Source: Slackia heliotrinireducens DSM 20476 (lineage in GTDB: Bacteria > Actinomycetota > Coriobacteriia > Coriobacteriales > Eggerthellaceae). From it: DNA of 64,000 bases. Each line of letters begins with the position of its first letter. Position 1 is the first letter of the stretch. The notes under the pieces were generated by a model that made no database searches, was not told the DNA's origin, and saw only the letters and a list, made by a program, of their open reading frames with translations. The DNA lies in contig NC_013165.1 of the NCBI RefSeq assembly GCF_000023885.1, forward strand, positions 248,001 through 312,000, in the 5' to 3' direction. Positions 34,148 through 43,159 of the stretch are shown here, piece after piece. A program made the position numbers and the translations under genes.

Positions 34148-36571
34148 ATGGCCGAGGCCCTATACAGGAAATACCGTCCGCAAACGTTTGACGACGTGGT
34201 CGGGCAGACCCACGTCGAGCGCACGCTGAAAAACGCCCTGCAGCAAGACCATGTGAGTCATGCGTATCTGTTCTGCGGTCCGCGCGGTACGGGCAAGACC
34301 ACCATGGCGCGTCTGTTGGCGAAGGCCCTGCTGTGCGAGCACGGCCCCACACCGTCGCCAGACGGCACCTGCGAAGAATGCCAGCTCATCGCCGAGGGCG
34401 CCCATCCCGACGTGAACGAGTTGGACGCTGCGAGCCGCACGGGCGTCGACAACGTCCGCGAGGAGATCATCGGGCGTGTGCAGTTCGCGCCGACCCGCGG
34501 CCGCTACAAGATCTATATCATCGACGAGGTCCACATGCTCACGGTGCCGGCGTTCAACGCGCTGCTCAAGACGCTGGAGGAACCGCCTGCCCACGTGGTC
34601 TTCGTCATGTGCACCACCGACCCGCAGAAGATCCCCGAAACCATTCTGTCCCGCTGCCAGCGGTTCGACTTCCATCGGCTGTCCAACGAGGAAATCGTGT
34701 CGCGGCTGGGCGCCGTGTGCATGGCCGAAGACGTACCTTTCGAGGGCGAGGCGCTGGACCTGATCGCCCGGCGTGCCCAAGGCGGCATGCGCGACGCGTT
34801 GACCGCGCTGGAGCAGCTCATCGCGTTCGGCGCCGGCAACGTGACGATGGACGTGGCCAATGCAGCGCTGGGTTCGCTTGACGTGAACGACATGTCCGAA
34901 ATCGCGGGCCACATTGGCCGCCGCGACGCCGCCGCGTGCTTCACCTGGATGGCCGAGTATGTCGAAACCGGTGCTGACCTGGCTCAATTCGCCCGCGATT
35001 TGGCGTCGTACGTGCGTGACATGTACGTGTTCTCGCTGACCGACGGCGCGGTGGGGCTCTCGTCGGCGTCGTCGTCCAACCAGCAGCAGCTGGCCGAGGA
35101 CGCGAAGCTGTACGGCACCGACCGCCTTGCCTATATATTAGATGTGCTCGGCGACCTGAATACGTCGCTGCGCTCGTCCACCAACCCGCGTCTGTCCTTC
35201 GAGATAGCCTTGACCCGCATGGTGCGCCCGCAGTCCGACTTGACGCTGGAGGCCCTGGCCGCTCGCATCGAGGTATTGGAGAAGGCCCTGGCCTCGGGTC
35301 AGTTTGCCGCGCCCGCCGGCACTACGCCCGCTGCGGCGGCGCCTGTTCCGGCCAGTGTGCCGGCGAGCCAATCGGGATATGCCGGCCAGGCCGTTCCCGC
35401 CAAGCCCGCGCGTGACGAGGTGCCCGCCCCGTCTCGAGCGCAGGAGGCTGCCGCCCGCATGAGGGCCGCCCGCAGCCAGCAGGCAGCACCGCAGCCCAGG
35501 CCTCAGGCCCAGCCTGCACCGCAGGCGCAGCCCCGGCCGATGGCACAACCCCAGGCCCAGCCTGCGCCTCAAGCCCAGGCAACGCCTCAGCCGGCGGTTC
35601 AGCCCCAGGTCCAGGCTCGGCCTGCGTCTCAGGCGCAGCCCCGTCCGCAAGCGCCTGCAGCGGCTGCCGCGCCTGCCGACCTTGCCGCTAAACTGACGAA
35701 CCCGGCCGCACTGCAGCGCGGATGGCAGGCCGCCGTGGCCGAAGTCAAACGCGAACGCTCCATCTACGGCGCGCTGCTCATGTCGGCCAACGTGGTCTCC
35801 GAGGTCGACGGCTCGGCCATGCGGATTGAGTTCTCCAGCGAAAACACCATGGCGTTCAACATGGTGCAGAAGCCGGATGTGACCGAAACCATCGCTTCGG
35901 CGTTGGGCCACGCCTTCGGCATGCAGGTGCCTTTCAAGATCGTGCAGAACGAGTCCATGGCGCCCGTTGCGCCGGCCAGCCCGTTCCCGTCGGCGCCCGC
36001 GCCGCAGCCCGCGCCGGCACCAGCTCCCGCTCCGACGCCTGCGCCCGCACCCGCACCCGCACCTGCGCCGCAGCCTGCTCCCGCAACCGACCCCGGCTCC
36101 GACGACGACGTCGTGCCCTACGACGATGCGGACGCCTCCTATTACGCCGGTGATTACGCGGACGAGGCCCCAGTCGATTTGGACATAACGGCCGCCGCTC
36201 CGGTAGATTCCGTCGCCGCAGGTCGCAAGCTTGGTTTCGACGTGGACAAGAGCCCGCAAAGCTCCTACAAGCCCATCGAAGGCTGGCCCATGCCCAATAA
36301 GACCGGCAAGGCCAAAGCCGCTAAATCCGCTCCTGCCAAGCCTGCGAGCAGCGCCATGCCCAAGCCGCAGCATGCCGTGGTCAAGCCGCCCGTTCCCAAA
36401 CCGGTCCCTGCGCCGCAGCCCGCTCCGGCGCCGCAGCCGCAGCCCATCCCGTCGCCCGAGCCGGAGCCGCCGCGCATTCCCGTCGCCCAGGTCGACGAGC
36501 CCGCAGCCGACATCGCGGACATCTTCGGGGCGTTCGGCGTGTCCTTCGAGGACGTTCAGGAAACGAATTAG
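34148..36571 (+). CDS. dnaX: DNA polymerase III subunit gamma/tau
   Basis: An 807-residue clamp-loader ATPase. Residues 1 to about 380 hold the AAA+ core: LYRKYRPQTFDDVVGQ, Walker A GPRGTGKTT (about 44-52), a zinc-module cysteine set (C63, C75, C78 region) and IIDEVHML. The remaining half is dominated by Ala/Pro/Gln repeats (QPRPQAQPAPQAQP-like) interrupted by a conserved globular patch (LQRGWQAAVAEVKRERS) that matches the tau region. It heads the dnaX-ybaB-recR cluster. I see no obvious frameshift slippery site. Confidence 0.96.
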   Translation: MAEALYRKYRPQTFDDVVGQTHVERTLKNALQQDHVSHAYLFCGPRGTGKTTMARLLAKALLCEHGPTPSPDGTCEECQLIAEGAHPDVNELDAASRTGVDNVREEIIGRVQFAPTRGRYKIYIIDEVHMLTVPAFNALLKTLEEPPAHVVFVMCTTDPQKIPETILSRCQRFDFHRLSNEEIVSRLGAVCMAEDVPFEGEALDLIARRAQGGMRDALTALEQLIAFGAGNVTMDVANAALGSLDVNDMSEIAGHIGRRDAAACFTWMAEYVETGADLAQFARDLASYVRDMYVFSLTDGAVGLSSASSSNQQQLAEDAKLYGTDRLAYILDVLGDLNTSLRSSTNPRLSFEIALTRMVRPQSDLTLEALAARIEVLEKALASGQFAAPAGTTPAAAAPVPASVPASQSGYAGQAVPAKPARDEVPAPSRAQEAAARMRAARSQQAAPQPRPQAQPAPQAQPRPMAQPQAQPAPQAQATPQPAVQPQVQARPASQAQPRPQAPAAAAAPADLAAKLTNPAALQRGWQAAVAEVKRERSIYGALLMSANVVSEVDGSAMRIEFSSENTMAFNMVQKPDVTETIASALGHAFGMQVPFKIVQNESMAPVAPASPFPSAPAPQPAPAPAPAPTPAPAPAPAPAPQPAPATDPGSDDDVVPYDDADASYYAGDYADEAPVDLDITAAAPVDSVAAGRKLGFDVDKSPQSSYKPIEGWPMPNKTGKAKAAKSAPAKPASSAMPKPQHAVVKPPVPKPVPAPQPAPAPQPQPIPSPEPEPPRIPVAQVDEPAADIADIFGAFGVSFEDVQETN

Positions 36572-36685
36572 CAGCAAGCGTGGAATTAGAGGCGGCGGGC
36601 CAGGTCCGTTGCCTTCGATATGCGATAATCGCACCCGATTGCAATAAACACAGCTGGAAGCAGCGTGAGACAAGGAGATGCTCCC

Positions 36686-36994
36686 ATGGATATGAAGCAG
36701 ATGATGCGCCAGGCCCAGAAGATGCAGGCCGAGCTTGCCAAGGCCCAGGACGAGATCAAGGACATGACCGCCGAAGCCACCGCAGGTGGCGGCATGGTGA
36801 CCGTCGTGGCCACCGGCAACAACGAGATCCAGTCCATTAAGATCGACCCCGCAGCCGTGGATCCCGAGGATGTCGAGATGCTGGAGGACATGGTTCTCGC
36901 GGCGGCCAACGAGGCCCTGCGCGCCGTGGCTGCCAAGGGTACCGCACGCCTGAACAGCGTCACCGGCGGCATGAACATCCCTGGCCTGATGTAG
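36686..36994 (+). CDS. ybaB: YbaB/EbfC nucleoid-associated protein
   Basis: A 102-residue DNA-binding protein with the typical Met/Gln-rich N-terminal helix (MKQMMRQAQKMQAELAKAQ) and core GGGMVTVVATGNNEIQSIKI. It forms tweezer-like dimers on DNA and is linked to recombination or repair by its conserved place between dnaX and recR. The ATG at 36686 follows AAGGAG; an in-frame ATG 7 codons earlier is less well placed. Confidence 0.95.
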   Translation: MDMKQMMRQAQKMQAELAKAQDEIKDMTAEATAGGGMVTVVATGNNEIQSIKIDPAAVDPEDVEMLEDMVLAAANEALRAVAAKGTARLNSVTGGMNIPGLM

Positions 36995-37000
36995 GTTTCC

Positions 37001-37597
37001 GTGGAATCGGCCCCCGCCATCCAACGTCTGCTCGACGAGCTGGAACGCATGCCCGGCGTCGGCCCGAAGAGCGCTCAACGTATCGCGTACTGGCTGCTCA
37101 ATGCCGACCGCGAGACGGCCATGCGCCTTGCTGACGCCATTATCGAGGTGAAGGACACCGTTCATTTCTGCTCGCGGTGCTTCAACTACGCCGAAGGAGA
37201 CACCTGCGAGATCTGCGCGTCCAAGAGCCGCGACGAGCGCACGTTGTGTGTGGTCTCCGAGCCGCGGGACATCTCGGCCATCGAGCGCACCTCGGCGTAT
37301 CGAGGCCTGTACCACGTGCTGGGCGGCGCGCTGTCGCCCATGGAGGGCATCGGCCCCGACGACCTGAAGATCACCGAGCTGATGGCGCGCCTTGCCACCG
37401 AGGATATTGCCGAGGTGGTGCTGGCTACGAACCCTAACGTGGAAGGGGAGACCACGGCCACATACCTCGCGCGGATCATCAAACCGTTGGGCATCCAGGT
37501 GTCGCGTCTGGCCAGCGGCCTGCCCGTCGGCGGCGATTTGGAGTTCGCGGACGAAGTCACCTTGGGTCGCGCCATCGAGGCCCGACGGACGCTGTAA
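37001..37597 (+). CDS. recR: Recombination protein RecR
   Basis: A 198-residue protein with helix-hairpin-helix (RMPGVGPKSAQRIAYWLL), a C4 zinc finger (CSRCFNYAEGDTCEICAS) and Toprim domain (LCVVSEPRDISAIE, TNPNVEGETTATYLA). With RecF/RecO it loads RecA at gaps. It starts at the GTG 37001, 6 bp after ybaB, and a terminator follows, closing the dnaX-ybaB-recR operon. Confidence 0.96.
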   Translation: MESAPAIQRLLDELERMPGVGPKSAQRIAYWLLNADRETAMRLADAIIEVKDTVHFCSRCFNYAEGDTCEICASKSRDERTLCVVSEPRDISAIERTSAYRGLYHVLGGALSPMEGIGPDDLKITELMARLATEDIAEVVLATNPNVEGETTATYLARIIKPLGIQVSRLASGLPVGGDLEFADEVTLGRAIEARRTL

Positions 37598-37621
37598 CTG
37601 CGGTTTCGTAAAGGCATTCGG

Positions 37622-37655
37622 CGCCTCCGGTTTTCGCCGGGGGCGTCTGTTTTTC
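37622..37655 (+). terminator. Terminator after recR
   Basis: CGCCTCCGG pairs with CCGGGGGCG (one G-T pair) over a short loop and is followed by TCTGTTTTT. Confidence 0.85.
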
Positions 37656-37788
37656 ACCTCGAAAACGTACGTCTGTTGGCAAAAGGCGTGGTAAATGCCG
37701 AAATCTGCAAAAAGAAAAGTCTTTATCTTCAGGAATCGAAGTATTACAATATGCGCCATTACAGAGGCTAACAGCTTCGGTATAGATA

Positions 37789-37824
37789 GAGGGTCTCGCT
37801 TATAGGAGGGGAAGCGAGACCCTC
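37789..37824 (+). promoter_or_regulatory. Hairpin with Shine-Dalgarno-like loop in the arc leader region
   Basis: GAGGGTCTCGCTT (37789-37801) pairs perfectly with AAGCGAGACCCTC (37812-37824); the 10-base loop is ATAGGAGGGG. A TACAAT box at 37745-37750 could start a transcript about 30 bases earlier. There is no T run, so it is probably not a terminator. The surrounding gap 37598-38603 is 1 kb without any convincing gene; 37830-38180 shows only GC-rich small hairpins. Confidence 0.55.
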
Positions 37825-38189
37825 CTCTTATATATAGAGCCGTTGCGAAGGCGTCCGGCCGCCGCGGCTCTCGGGGCTTTGGGACGTCGGCTGCTGTGTG
37901 CGAACGTCGGCGCATCCGCCCGTCCGCCGTGTCTGTTGCGCGGCCGAAGCGGCCGGTTTCCGGCCGTTGCCGATTTGCCGGACGAAACCTCGAACGAACC
38001 TGCGAATCGTGCCGTCACGCTATCCGGTCGATTGTCTTTTGCGGCTGAGCGGTTGTCTGGTGTGGACCCAACCAGGGACTGATGCCGTTTTGCCACGCTT
38101 TTCGCGCGTATGGGGACATATCTCGGGATGCCCTGTGGAGACATTCCGCAAACTTCCGAAAAGCCGCTGCTGCCGCATCGGCTGCGTTT

Positions 38190-38328
38190 TATGCATGCCG
38201 CTCGCAATCCATATGCATCCGCTGGCGCGCCGAACAGGTGTTTTGGATAAATACGCATCAAACAGTAATTTATGCATGCAGGTAGGCGGTTTTATGCGAA
38301 AACGGGCGTGAAAATATGCATTATGCAT
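38190..38328. promoter_or_regulatory. Cluster of TATGCAT motifs upstream of arcA
   Basis: TATGCAT occurs at 38190, 38212, 38271, 38315 and 38322, the last two in the palindromic block ATATGCATTATGCATGCATAT (split here by one base). Such symmetrical TGCATA sites resemble actinobacterial ArgR-type operators, which would suit an arginine catabolic operon; this is inference. TTTTGGATA (38241 and 38452) and its inverse near 38403 form further short inverted repeats. 38341-38603 is AT-rich leader. Confidence 0.5.
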
Positions 38329-38603
38329 GCATATGTTGAGTGCCATAAGGGCAATAACCTGCGAAAACAGCCCGAATCGGTAAAAATTTTTTGAAATTCG
38401 CTATCCAAAAATATGCAATTTTTTCCGAAATCTCGGGCAATTTCAGAGGGGTTTTGGATAAAAGGGAATCAAAATTCAGAAACTCGAAAAACCGCAGGTC
38501 AACACGGTGTTCAACCCTACTTGACGAACGGAATCGGAGGGGATTAGACTATGCGCGTCGCCACACGAAAGCGGCAAAGAGAGAGGAAATGTAGGAGGAC
38601 GCA

Positions 38604-39857
38604 ATGACCGGTATTCACGTGACAAGTGAAATCGGCAACCTGAGGAAGGTTTGCGTGCATCGCCCCGGCGATGAGCTGCTCAACCTGCCTCCGGACTCCC
38701 TTGACCGTCTTCTGTTCAACGACGTCCCGTTCCTGGACGTCGCCCAGCAGGAGCATGATGCCTTCGTGGACATGCTTCGTTCGCAGGGTGTCGAAGTCCT
38801 GTATCTCGAGAACCTGGTGGCCGAAACCTTCGACGCATCGCCGAAGTTCCGCGCCCGGTTCCTTGATCAGTTCATCGCCGAAGCCTCCATCAAAGGCGAT
38901 CAGATGGCCAAAGAGGTCCGTGCGTACCTGGATTCGTTCGAGGACAACCTGGCTCTGGTCAAAAAGACCATGGCGGGCATTACCCGCAGCGAGCTGGACC
39001 TGCCCCGCACGTACCCCTACACAACGCTGCAGGACATGGTAAACGAGCACTTCAACCGCGATTCCGTACTGGTCGTCGACCCCATGCCCAACCTGTGTTT
39101 CATCCGCGACCCCTTCGCGTGCATCGGCGAAAGCGTCACCGTCAACCGCATGCACTCGCCGATCCGCAACCGCGAATCGCTGTACATGGAGCACCTTTTC
39201 AGCTGTCATCCCGATTTCGTGAACACGCCGCAGCTGCTTAGCCGCACCGATCCGTACTCCATCGAGGGCGGCGACGTGCTGAACCTGACCCGCAAGTCGC
39301 TGGCCGTGGGCGTTTCGCAGCGCACCGAACCTGCCGCCATCGACCACATCGCCCGCAACGTGTTCTGGAATACAGAAGGTTCCGAAATCGAGCGGATCTT
39401 CGCTTTCGAAATTCCGCCCTACTCGGAATTCACCCACCTGGACACGGTGTTCACCCAGATCGACGTGGACAAATACACGGTGCATCCGGCCATCCTGGGG
39501 TCTATGCGCGTGTACGAGATGTCGAAGGGTTCCCGCCCGGGCGAGGTGCGCATCAAGCGCCACGTCGACGCTCTGGAGCGCATCCTGGAGTACGCCACCG
39601 GCGTGGACGGCATCAAGCTCATCCCCTGCGGTGGGCAGGACCGGCTGGCGTCGGTCCGCGAGCAGTGGAACGACGGCACCAACACGCTGTGCATCAAGCC
39701 CGGCACCATCTGCGTGTACCAGCGCAACAAGGTGACCAACGACCTGCTGTACAAGGAGGGGCTGGAGCTTCTGGTGGTTCCCTCCGCAGAGCTGTCCCGC
39801 GGACGCGGCGGCCCCCGATGCATGAGCGCGGCACTGCAGCGCGCAGACGTTTTGTAA
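38604..39857 (+). CDS. arcA: Arginine deiminase
   Basis: A 417-residue enzyme converting L-arginine to citrulline and ammonia. The guanidine-modifying motifs are present: LCFIRDPFA, SIEGGDVL, the catalytic His region EFTHLDTVFT, and nucleophile C406 in RGGPRCMS. Length matches the family. A GTAGGAGG ribosome site precedes the ATG. It leads arcABC, generating one ATP per arginine; no arcD antiporter gene follows, so arginine/ornithine exchange must be encoded elsewhere. Confidence 0.97.
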   Translation: MTGIHVTSEIGNLRKVCVHRPGDELLNLPPDSLDRLLFNDVPFLDVAQQEHDAFVDMLRSQGVEVLYLENLVAETFDASPKFRARFLDQFIAEASIKGDQMAKEVRAYLDSFEDNLALVKKTMAGITRSELDLPRTYPYTTLQDMVNEHFNRDSVLVVDPMPNLCFIRDPFACIGESVTVNRMHSPIRNRESLYMEHLFSCHPDFVNTPQLLSRTDPYSIEGGDVLNLTRKSLAVGVSQRTEPAAIDHIARNVFWNTEGSEIERIFAFEIPPYSEFTHLDTVFTQIDVDKYTVHPAILGSMRVYEMSKGSRPGEVRIKRHVDALERILEYATGVDGIKLIPCGGQDRLASVREQWNDGTNTLCIKPGTICVYQRNKVTNDLLYKEGLELLVVPSAELSRGRGGPRCMSAALQRADVL

Positions 39858-39976
39858 GAGCCTGAACAGGCAATAATTGGAATCAAAGGAATCGGAGCAG
39901 GCACTGCCGGATCCTTCGATCATAAGGACGACGTAATTGTCAACGGCGCCGAGCGCCAAAGAGAAAGGAAACTGTC

Positions 39977-40972
39977 ATGGGAGTCAATCTGAGCGGCCGC
40001 CATTTCCTGAAGCTGCTGGACTTCACCACCGAGGAGATCGAGTACCTGCTCGAGCTGTCCCGCAACTTCAAGGACCTCAAGCGCACCGGCACCCCGCACC
40101 GCTACCTGGAGGGCAAGAACATCGTCCTGCTGTTCCAGAAGACGTCCACCCGCACCCGCTGCTCCTTCGAGGTCGGCGCCATGGACCTGGGCATGGGCGT
40201 GACCTACCTCGACCCCGGCAGCTCCCAGATGGGCAAGAAGGAGTCCATCGAGGACACCGCCCGCGTGCTCGGCCGCTTCTACGACGGCATCGAGTTCCGC
40301 GGCTTCGCCCAGTCCGACGTCGAGGACCTGGCCGCCAACGCCGGCGTGCCGGTGTGGAACGGCCTGACCACCGAGTGGCACCCCACCCAGATGCTCGCCG
40401 ACATCCTGACCGTCAAGGAGAACTTCAACGACGACATCAAGGGCAAGACGCTGGTGTTCATGGGCGACGCCAAGAACAACGTGGCCCGCTCGCTGATGGT
40501 CGTCTGCTCCAAGCTCGGCATGAACTTCGTGGCCTGCGGCCCCGAGGAGTGCATGCCCGCCGACGACGTCGTCGAGGCCTGCAGGCCCATCGCCGAGGCC
40601 AACGGCTGCACCGTCAAGCTGACCTCCGACGTGGCCGAGGGCGTGGCCGGCGCGCACGTCATCTACACCGACGTGTGGGTCTCCATGGGCGAGCCCGACG
40701 AGGTGTGGGAGGAGCGCATCAGGCTGCTCGAGCCCTACCGCGTCACCTCCGAGGTCATGGCCCAGGCCGACCCCGACGCCATCTTCCTGCACTGCCTGCC
40801 CAGCTTCCACGACACCAACACCACCATCGGCGCCCAGAAGGCCGAGCAGTTCGGCATCACCGAGATGGAGGTCACCGACGAGGTGTTCGAGGGCCCGCAG
40901 TCCAAGGTCTTCGACGAGGCCGAGAACCGCATGCACACCATCAAGGCCGTCATGTACGCAACCCTGAAGTAA
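39977..40972 (+). CDS. arcB: Ornithine carbamoyltransferase, catabolic
   Basis: A 331-residue enzyme that phosphorolyses citrulline to ornithine and carbamoyl phosphate. Carbamoyl-phosphate motif STRTRCSFE (about residue 56), FYDGIEFRG, HPTQMLAD and HCLPSFHDT are intact. Codon use is extreme: nearly every third position is C or G (GAG, AAG, GAC, CTG), more so than in arcA or arcC. High expression is the simplest reason. It lies 119 bp after arcA with AGAAAGGAAA upstream. Confidence 0.97.
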   Translation: MGVNLSGRHFLKLLDFTTEEIEYLLELSRNFKDLKRTGTPHRYLEGKNIVLLFQKTSTRTRCSFEVGAMDLGMGVTYLDPGSSQMGKKESIEDTARVLGRFYDGIEFRGFAQSDVEDLAANAGVPVWNGLTTEWHPTQMLADILTVKENFNDDIKGKTLVFMGDAKNNVARSLMVVCSKLGMNFVACGPEECMPADDVVEACRPIAEANGCTVKLTSDVAEGVAGAHVIYTDVWVSMGEPDEVWEERIRLLEPYRVTSEVMAQADPDAIFLHCLPSFHDTNTTIGAQKAEQFGITEMEVTDEVFEGPQSKVFDEAENRMHTIKAVMYATLK

Positions 40973-41003
40973 ACGCACTTCTGTTGAGGAATGCGCCTGG
41001 GTA

Positions 41004-41026
41004 CGGGCCCTGCCTAGCGGGGCCCG
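41004..41026 (+). other. Hairpin between arcB and arcC
   Basis: CGGGCCC (41004-41010) pairs with GGGCCCG (41020-41026). Without a T run it may act as a processing site or partial terminator, adjusting arcC relative to arcB. Confidence 0.5.
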
Positions 41027-41051
41027 GCTCACAAGAGAGAGGAAACCACCA

Positions 41052-42005
41052 ATGCCTTACATGAAAGGTGAGGGCAAGAGCGTCGTCATTGCGTTGGGCG
41101 GCAATGCTCTGGGCAACACGCCCCAGGAGCAGCTCGAGCTCGTGAAGAACACCGCGAAGCACATCGTCGACATGGTTGCCGAGGGCATCAACGTCGTCGT
41201 GACCCACGGCAACGGCCCCCAGGTCGGTATGATCAACAACGCTTTCGGCTTCGCCTCGAAGAACGACGGTAAGACTCCCGAAATGCCGTTCCCCGAGGCC
41301 GGCGCCATGAGCCAGGGCTATATCGGTTATCAGCTGAGCCAGGCCATTCTGTCCGAGATGAAGCGCCGCGGCATCATGCGCTCCACCGCCAACGTGATCA
41401 CGCAGACCGTCGTCTATCCCGACGACCCCGCGTTCGACAACCCGACCAAGCCGGTCGGCGCGTTCATGACCGAGGAAGAGGCCAAAGAGAAGGCCGAGGC
41501 CAACGGCTGGACCGTGAAGGAAGACGCCGGCCGCGGTTGGCGCCGCGTGGTGGCCAGCCCCACCCCGCGCCGCATCGTCGAGTTCGACGCCGTGAAGGAC
41601 CTGATGGACGCCGGCTACATCGTCGTGTCCACCGGTGGCGGCGGCGTGCCGGTCATCGAGCGCAACGACTCCTACGAGGGCGTCGCGGCTGTGATCGACA
41701 AGGACCGTTCCGCATCCATGCTGGCCGCGTCCTTCAACGCCGACATGCTGGTCATCCTGACCGCCGTCGAGAAGGTGTGCGTGAACTTCGGCACGCCTGA
41801 GCAGGAGGCCATCGACTCGATGTCCATCGCCCAGGCCCGCGAGTACATCGCCCAGGGCCAGTTCGCCCCCGGCAGCATGCTGCCCAAGGTCGAGGCCTGC
41901 ATCGACTACGTCGAGCGTTATCCTCGCGGCAAAGCCCTGATCACCAGCCTCGAGTGCGCGGCGGCCGGCCTGCGCGGCGAGACGGGCACGATCATCAAGG
42001 CATAG
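41052..42005 (+). CDS. arcC: Carbamate kinase
   Basis: A 317-residue kinase that transfers phosphate from carbamoyl phosphate to ADP, the ATP-yielding step. Motifs: VVIALGGNALGN at the N-terminus, VVTHGNGPQVG, YIVVSTGGGGVPVIE and ASMLAASFNADMLVILTAVE. AGAGAGGAAACC provides the ribosome site. It closes the arc operon; no terminator with a T run is evident, but a repeat cluster begins 60 bp later. Confidence 0.97.
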   Translation: MPYMKGEGKSVVIALGGNALGNTPQEQLELVKNTAKHIVDMVAEGINVVVTHGNGPQVGMINNAFGFASKNDGKTPEMPFPEAGAMSQGYIGYQLSQAILSEMKRRGIMRSTANVITQTVVYPDDPAFDNPTKPVGAFMTEEEAKEKAEANGWTVKEDAGRGWRRVVASPTPRRIVEFDAVKDLMDAGYIVVSTGGGGVPVIERNDSYEGVAAVIDKDRSASMLAASFNADMLVILTAVEKVCVNFGTPEQEAIDSMSIAQAREYIAQGQFAPGSMLPKVEACIDYVERYPRGKALITSLECAAAGLRGETGTIIKA

Positions 42006-42069
42006 CCTGCTCCGCATATGCACTTCAAGCGGCGATCTGCTCCGGCGGGCCGCCGCTTTGTGTGGGGCA

Positions 42070-42100
42070 CGGGACAACGGGGACGGAGCCTTTTGTCCCG
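42070..42100. repeat. Palindromic repeat family A copy
   Basis: CGGGACAACGGGGACGGAGC then CTTTTGTCCCG; the outer 8 bases pair perfectly. The copy at 49001 is almost identical, including the sequence that follows. Confidence 0.75.
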
Positions 42101-42163
42101 TTTTCGGCGAGGCGGAGGCCAGGTGGGCGCAGCCTCACCGCATCCCGCCCCTCGGCCCGAAAA
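42101..42163. repeat. Mini inverted repeat with GGCCAGGT
   Basis: TTTTCGGCGAGGCGG pairs with CCGCCCCTCGGCCCGAAAA-type sequence. GGCCAGGT lies between, at 42117. The same module is present at 49031-49095. Its right arm doubles as the left outer arm of the larger element that follows. Confidence 0.65.
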
Positions 42164-42354
42164 CCTCCTTTTCCGCCAAGAAAATCAAGTAGTGCACGAC
42201 TTCGTGTCGATATGGGCCGCGCGTGTCATATCGACATGCGTCTGACCTGGGGATTCGCGAGGGCGCGCATATCCGGTATCGAAGCTGGGCCGAAAGGTCG
42301 TGCACTACTTGTTTTTCTTGACACAGAACCGGGTTTCGGGCTGGAGGAGCAGGT
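42144..42354. repeat. Inverted-repeat element 3 with central GACCTGGG
   Basis: The left arm contains CCGCCAAGAAAATCAAGTAG and TGCACGAC; the right arm contains GTCGTGCACTACTTGTTTTT and CTTGACAC. The inner segment GGGCCGCGCGTGTCATATCG, then TCTGACCTGGGG, matches element 1 (28225) in reverse orientation. GACCTGGG (reverse complement of CCCAGGTC) at 42244-42251 marks the centre (42249). The gap 42006-42441 holds only repeats. Confidence 0.87.
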
Positions 42355-42370
42355 TGAAAGAACGGGGAAG

Positions 42371-42421
42371 TGTCCCTGTTGACTCAAAAATGTGTCGGTA
42401 GGAAACGTCCCTACTGACACA
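42371..42421. repeat. Intergenic repeat family B copy
   Basis: TGTCCCTGTTGACTCAAAAA then TGTGTCGGTAGGAAACGTCC and CTACTGACACA, lying just before the convergent TorD gene. Confidence 0.75.
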
Positions 42422-42441
42422 GTGCCTACTGTTGCAATGGC

Positions 42442-43098
42442 TTATCGGCAATCGGCGGGGTGGGCGAGCGTGCCAAGGAGATGGAGCAACGATGCGGCGG
42501 CGAGTCTCATGAGTCCGCCGTCATTTGCACAGGCCAAGACATTGCGGGCGAAATCGGGCATCCACGACAAGACGTGGTCCTCGGCGAAACTGCGGAATGT
42601 CGGGTCGTCGCGATCGGCGAGCAGACCGAGGAACTCGAGTTCGGTCGACACATGGTCGGCCGGTTCGCTCCCGTTGACCTGTACGACGCCGGCGGATTTG
42701 TATGCGGCGCGCACCTGCGCGGCGATGTCGTCAACCATGATGAGCACGCGCCGGCCTTCCGCTTCACCTCGGAAGATGCTTTCGTACGGCTGCACCATCG
42801 GCTTCGGCATGCCGGCAAGCGCATTGGTGTGCTCGATGCGCATGTCATGGAGCGCCTCGTCGACTGACATCGGGCCGAAATGCTGACGGAAGGCATGAAC
42901 CGCCTGCTCAAGCTCCTCGAACGAGCCGTTACGGGTTTCGAATCCATCGGCGTCGTCGAGATTGGCGGGGCCGGTCGCACAGATGCGCAGAGCCTCGGCA
43001 AGCTCGTTCAGGCCGTTCCCTTCGACAAGTTCGCGTGCAAGCGCCTGGTCAGGGTAGGAGAAAAGTTTGGAGACGATGAAGAATGCGTCCGGGCTCAT
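42442..43098 (-). CDS. TorD/DmsD-family redox enzyme maturation chaperone
   Basis: A 218-residue all-helical cytosolic chaperone of the TorD family. Recognisable are the N-terminal LFSYPDQALAREL, the central EHTNALAGMPKPMVQPYES with the typical Pro-Tyr-Glu segment, and FLGLLADRDD. It would bind the Tat signal and help insert the Mo cofactor into the catalytic subunit encoded in the same operon. The start at 43098 has AGGAGG upstream; the longer open frame is unsupported. It is the last gene of the second molybdoenzyme operon. Confidence 0.88.
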   Translation of the reverse strand: MSPDAFFIVSKLFSYPDQALARELVEGNGLNELAEALRICATGPANLDDADGFETRNGSFEELEQAVHAFRQHFGPMSVDEALHDMRIEHTNALAGMPKPMVQPYESIFRGEAEGRRVLIMVDDIAAQVRAAYKSAGVVQVNGSEPADHVSTELEFLGLLADRDDPTFRSFAEDHVLSWMPDFARNVLACANDGGLMRLAAASLLHLLGTLAHPADCR

Positions 43099-43159
43099 CT
43101 GCGGATCCTCCTGTTTTAAAGCCGGGCAGGCGGCGTATACAGCCCGCCCGGCGTAATGG

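Noticed and set aside
37843-38311. Several frames of 70-140 codons in the arc leader
   Set aside because: Arg/Pro/Ser-rich, overlapping on both strands, no ribosome sites; typical of non-coding GC-rich DNA.
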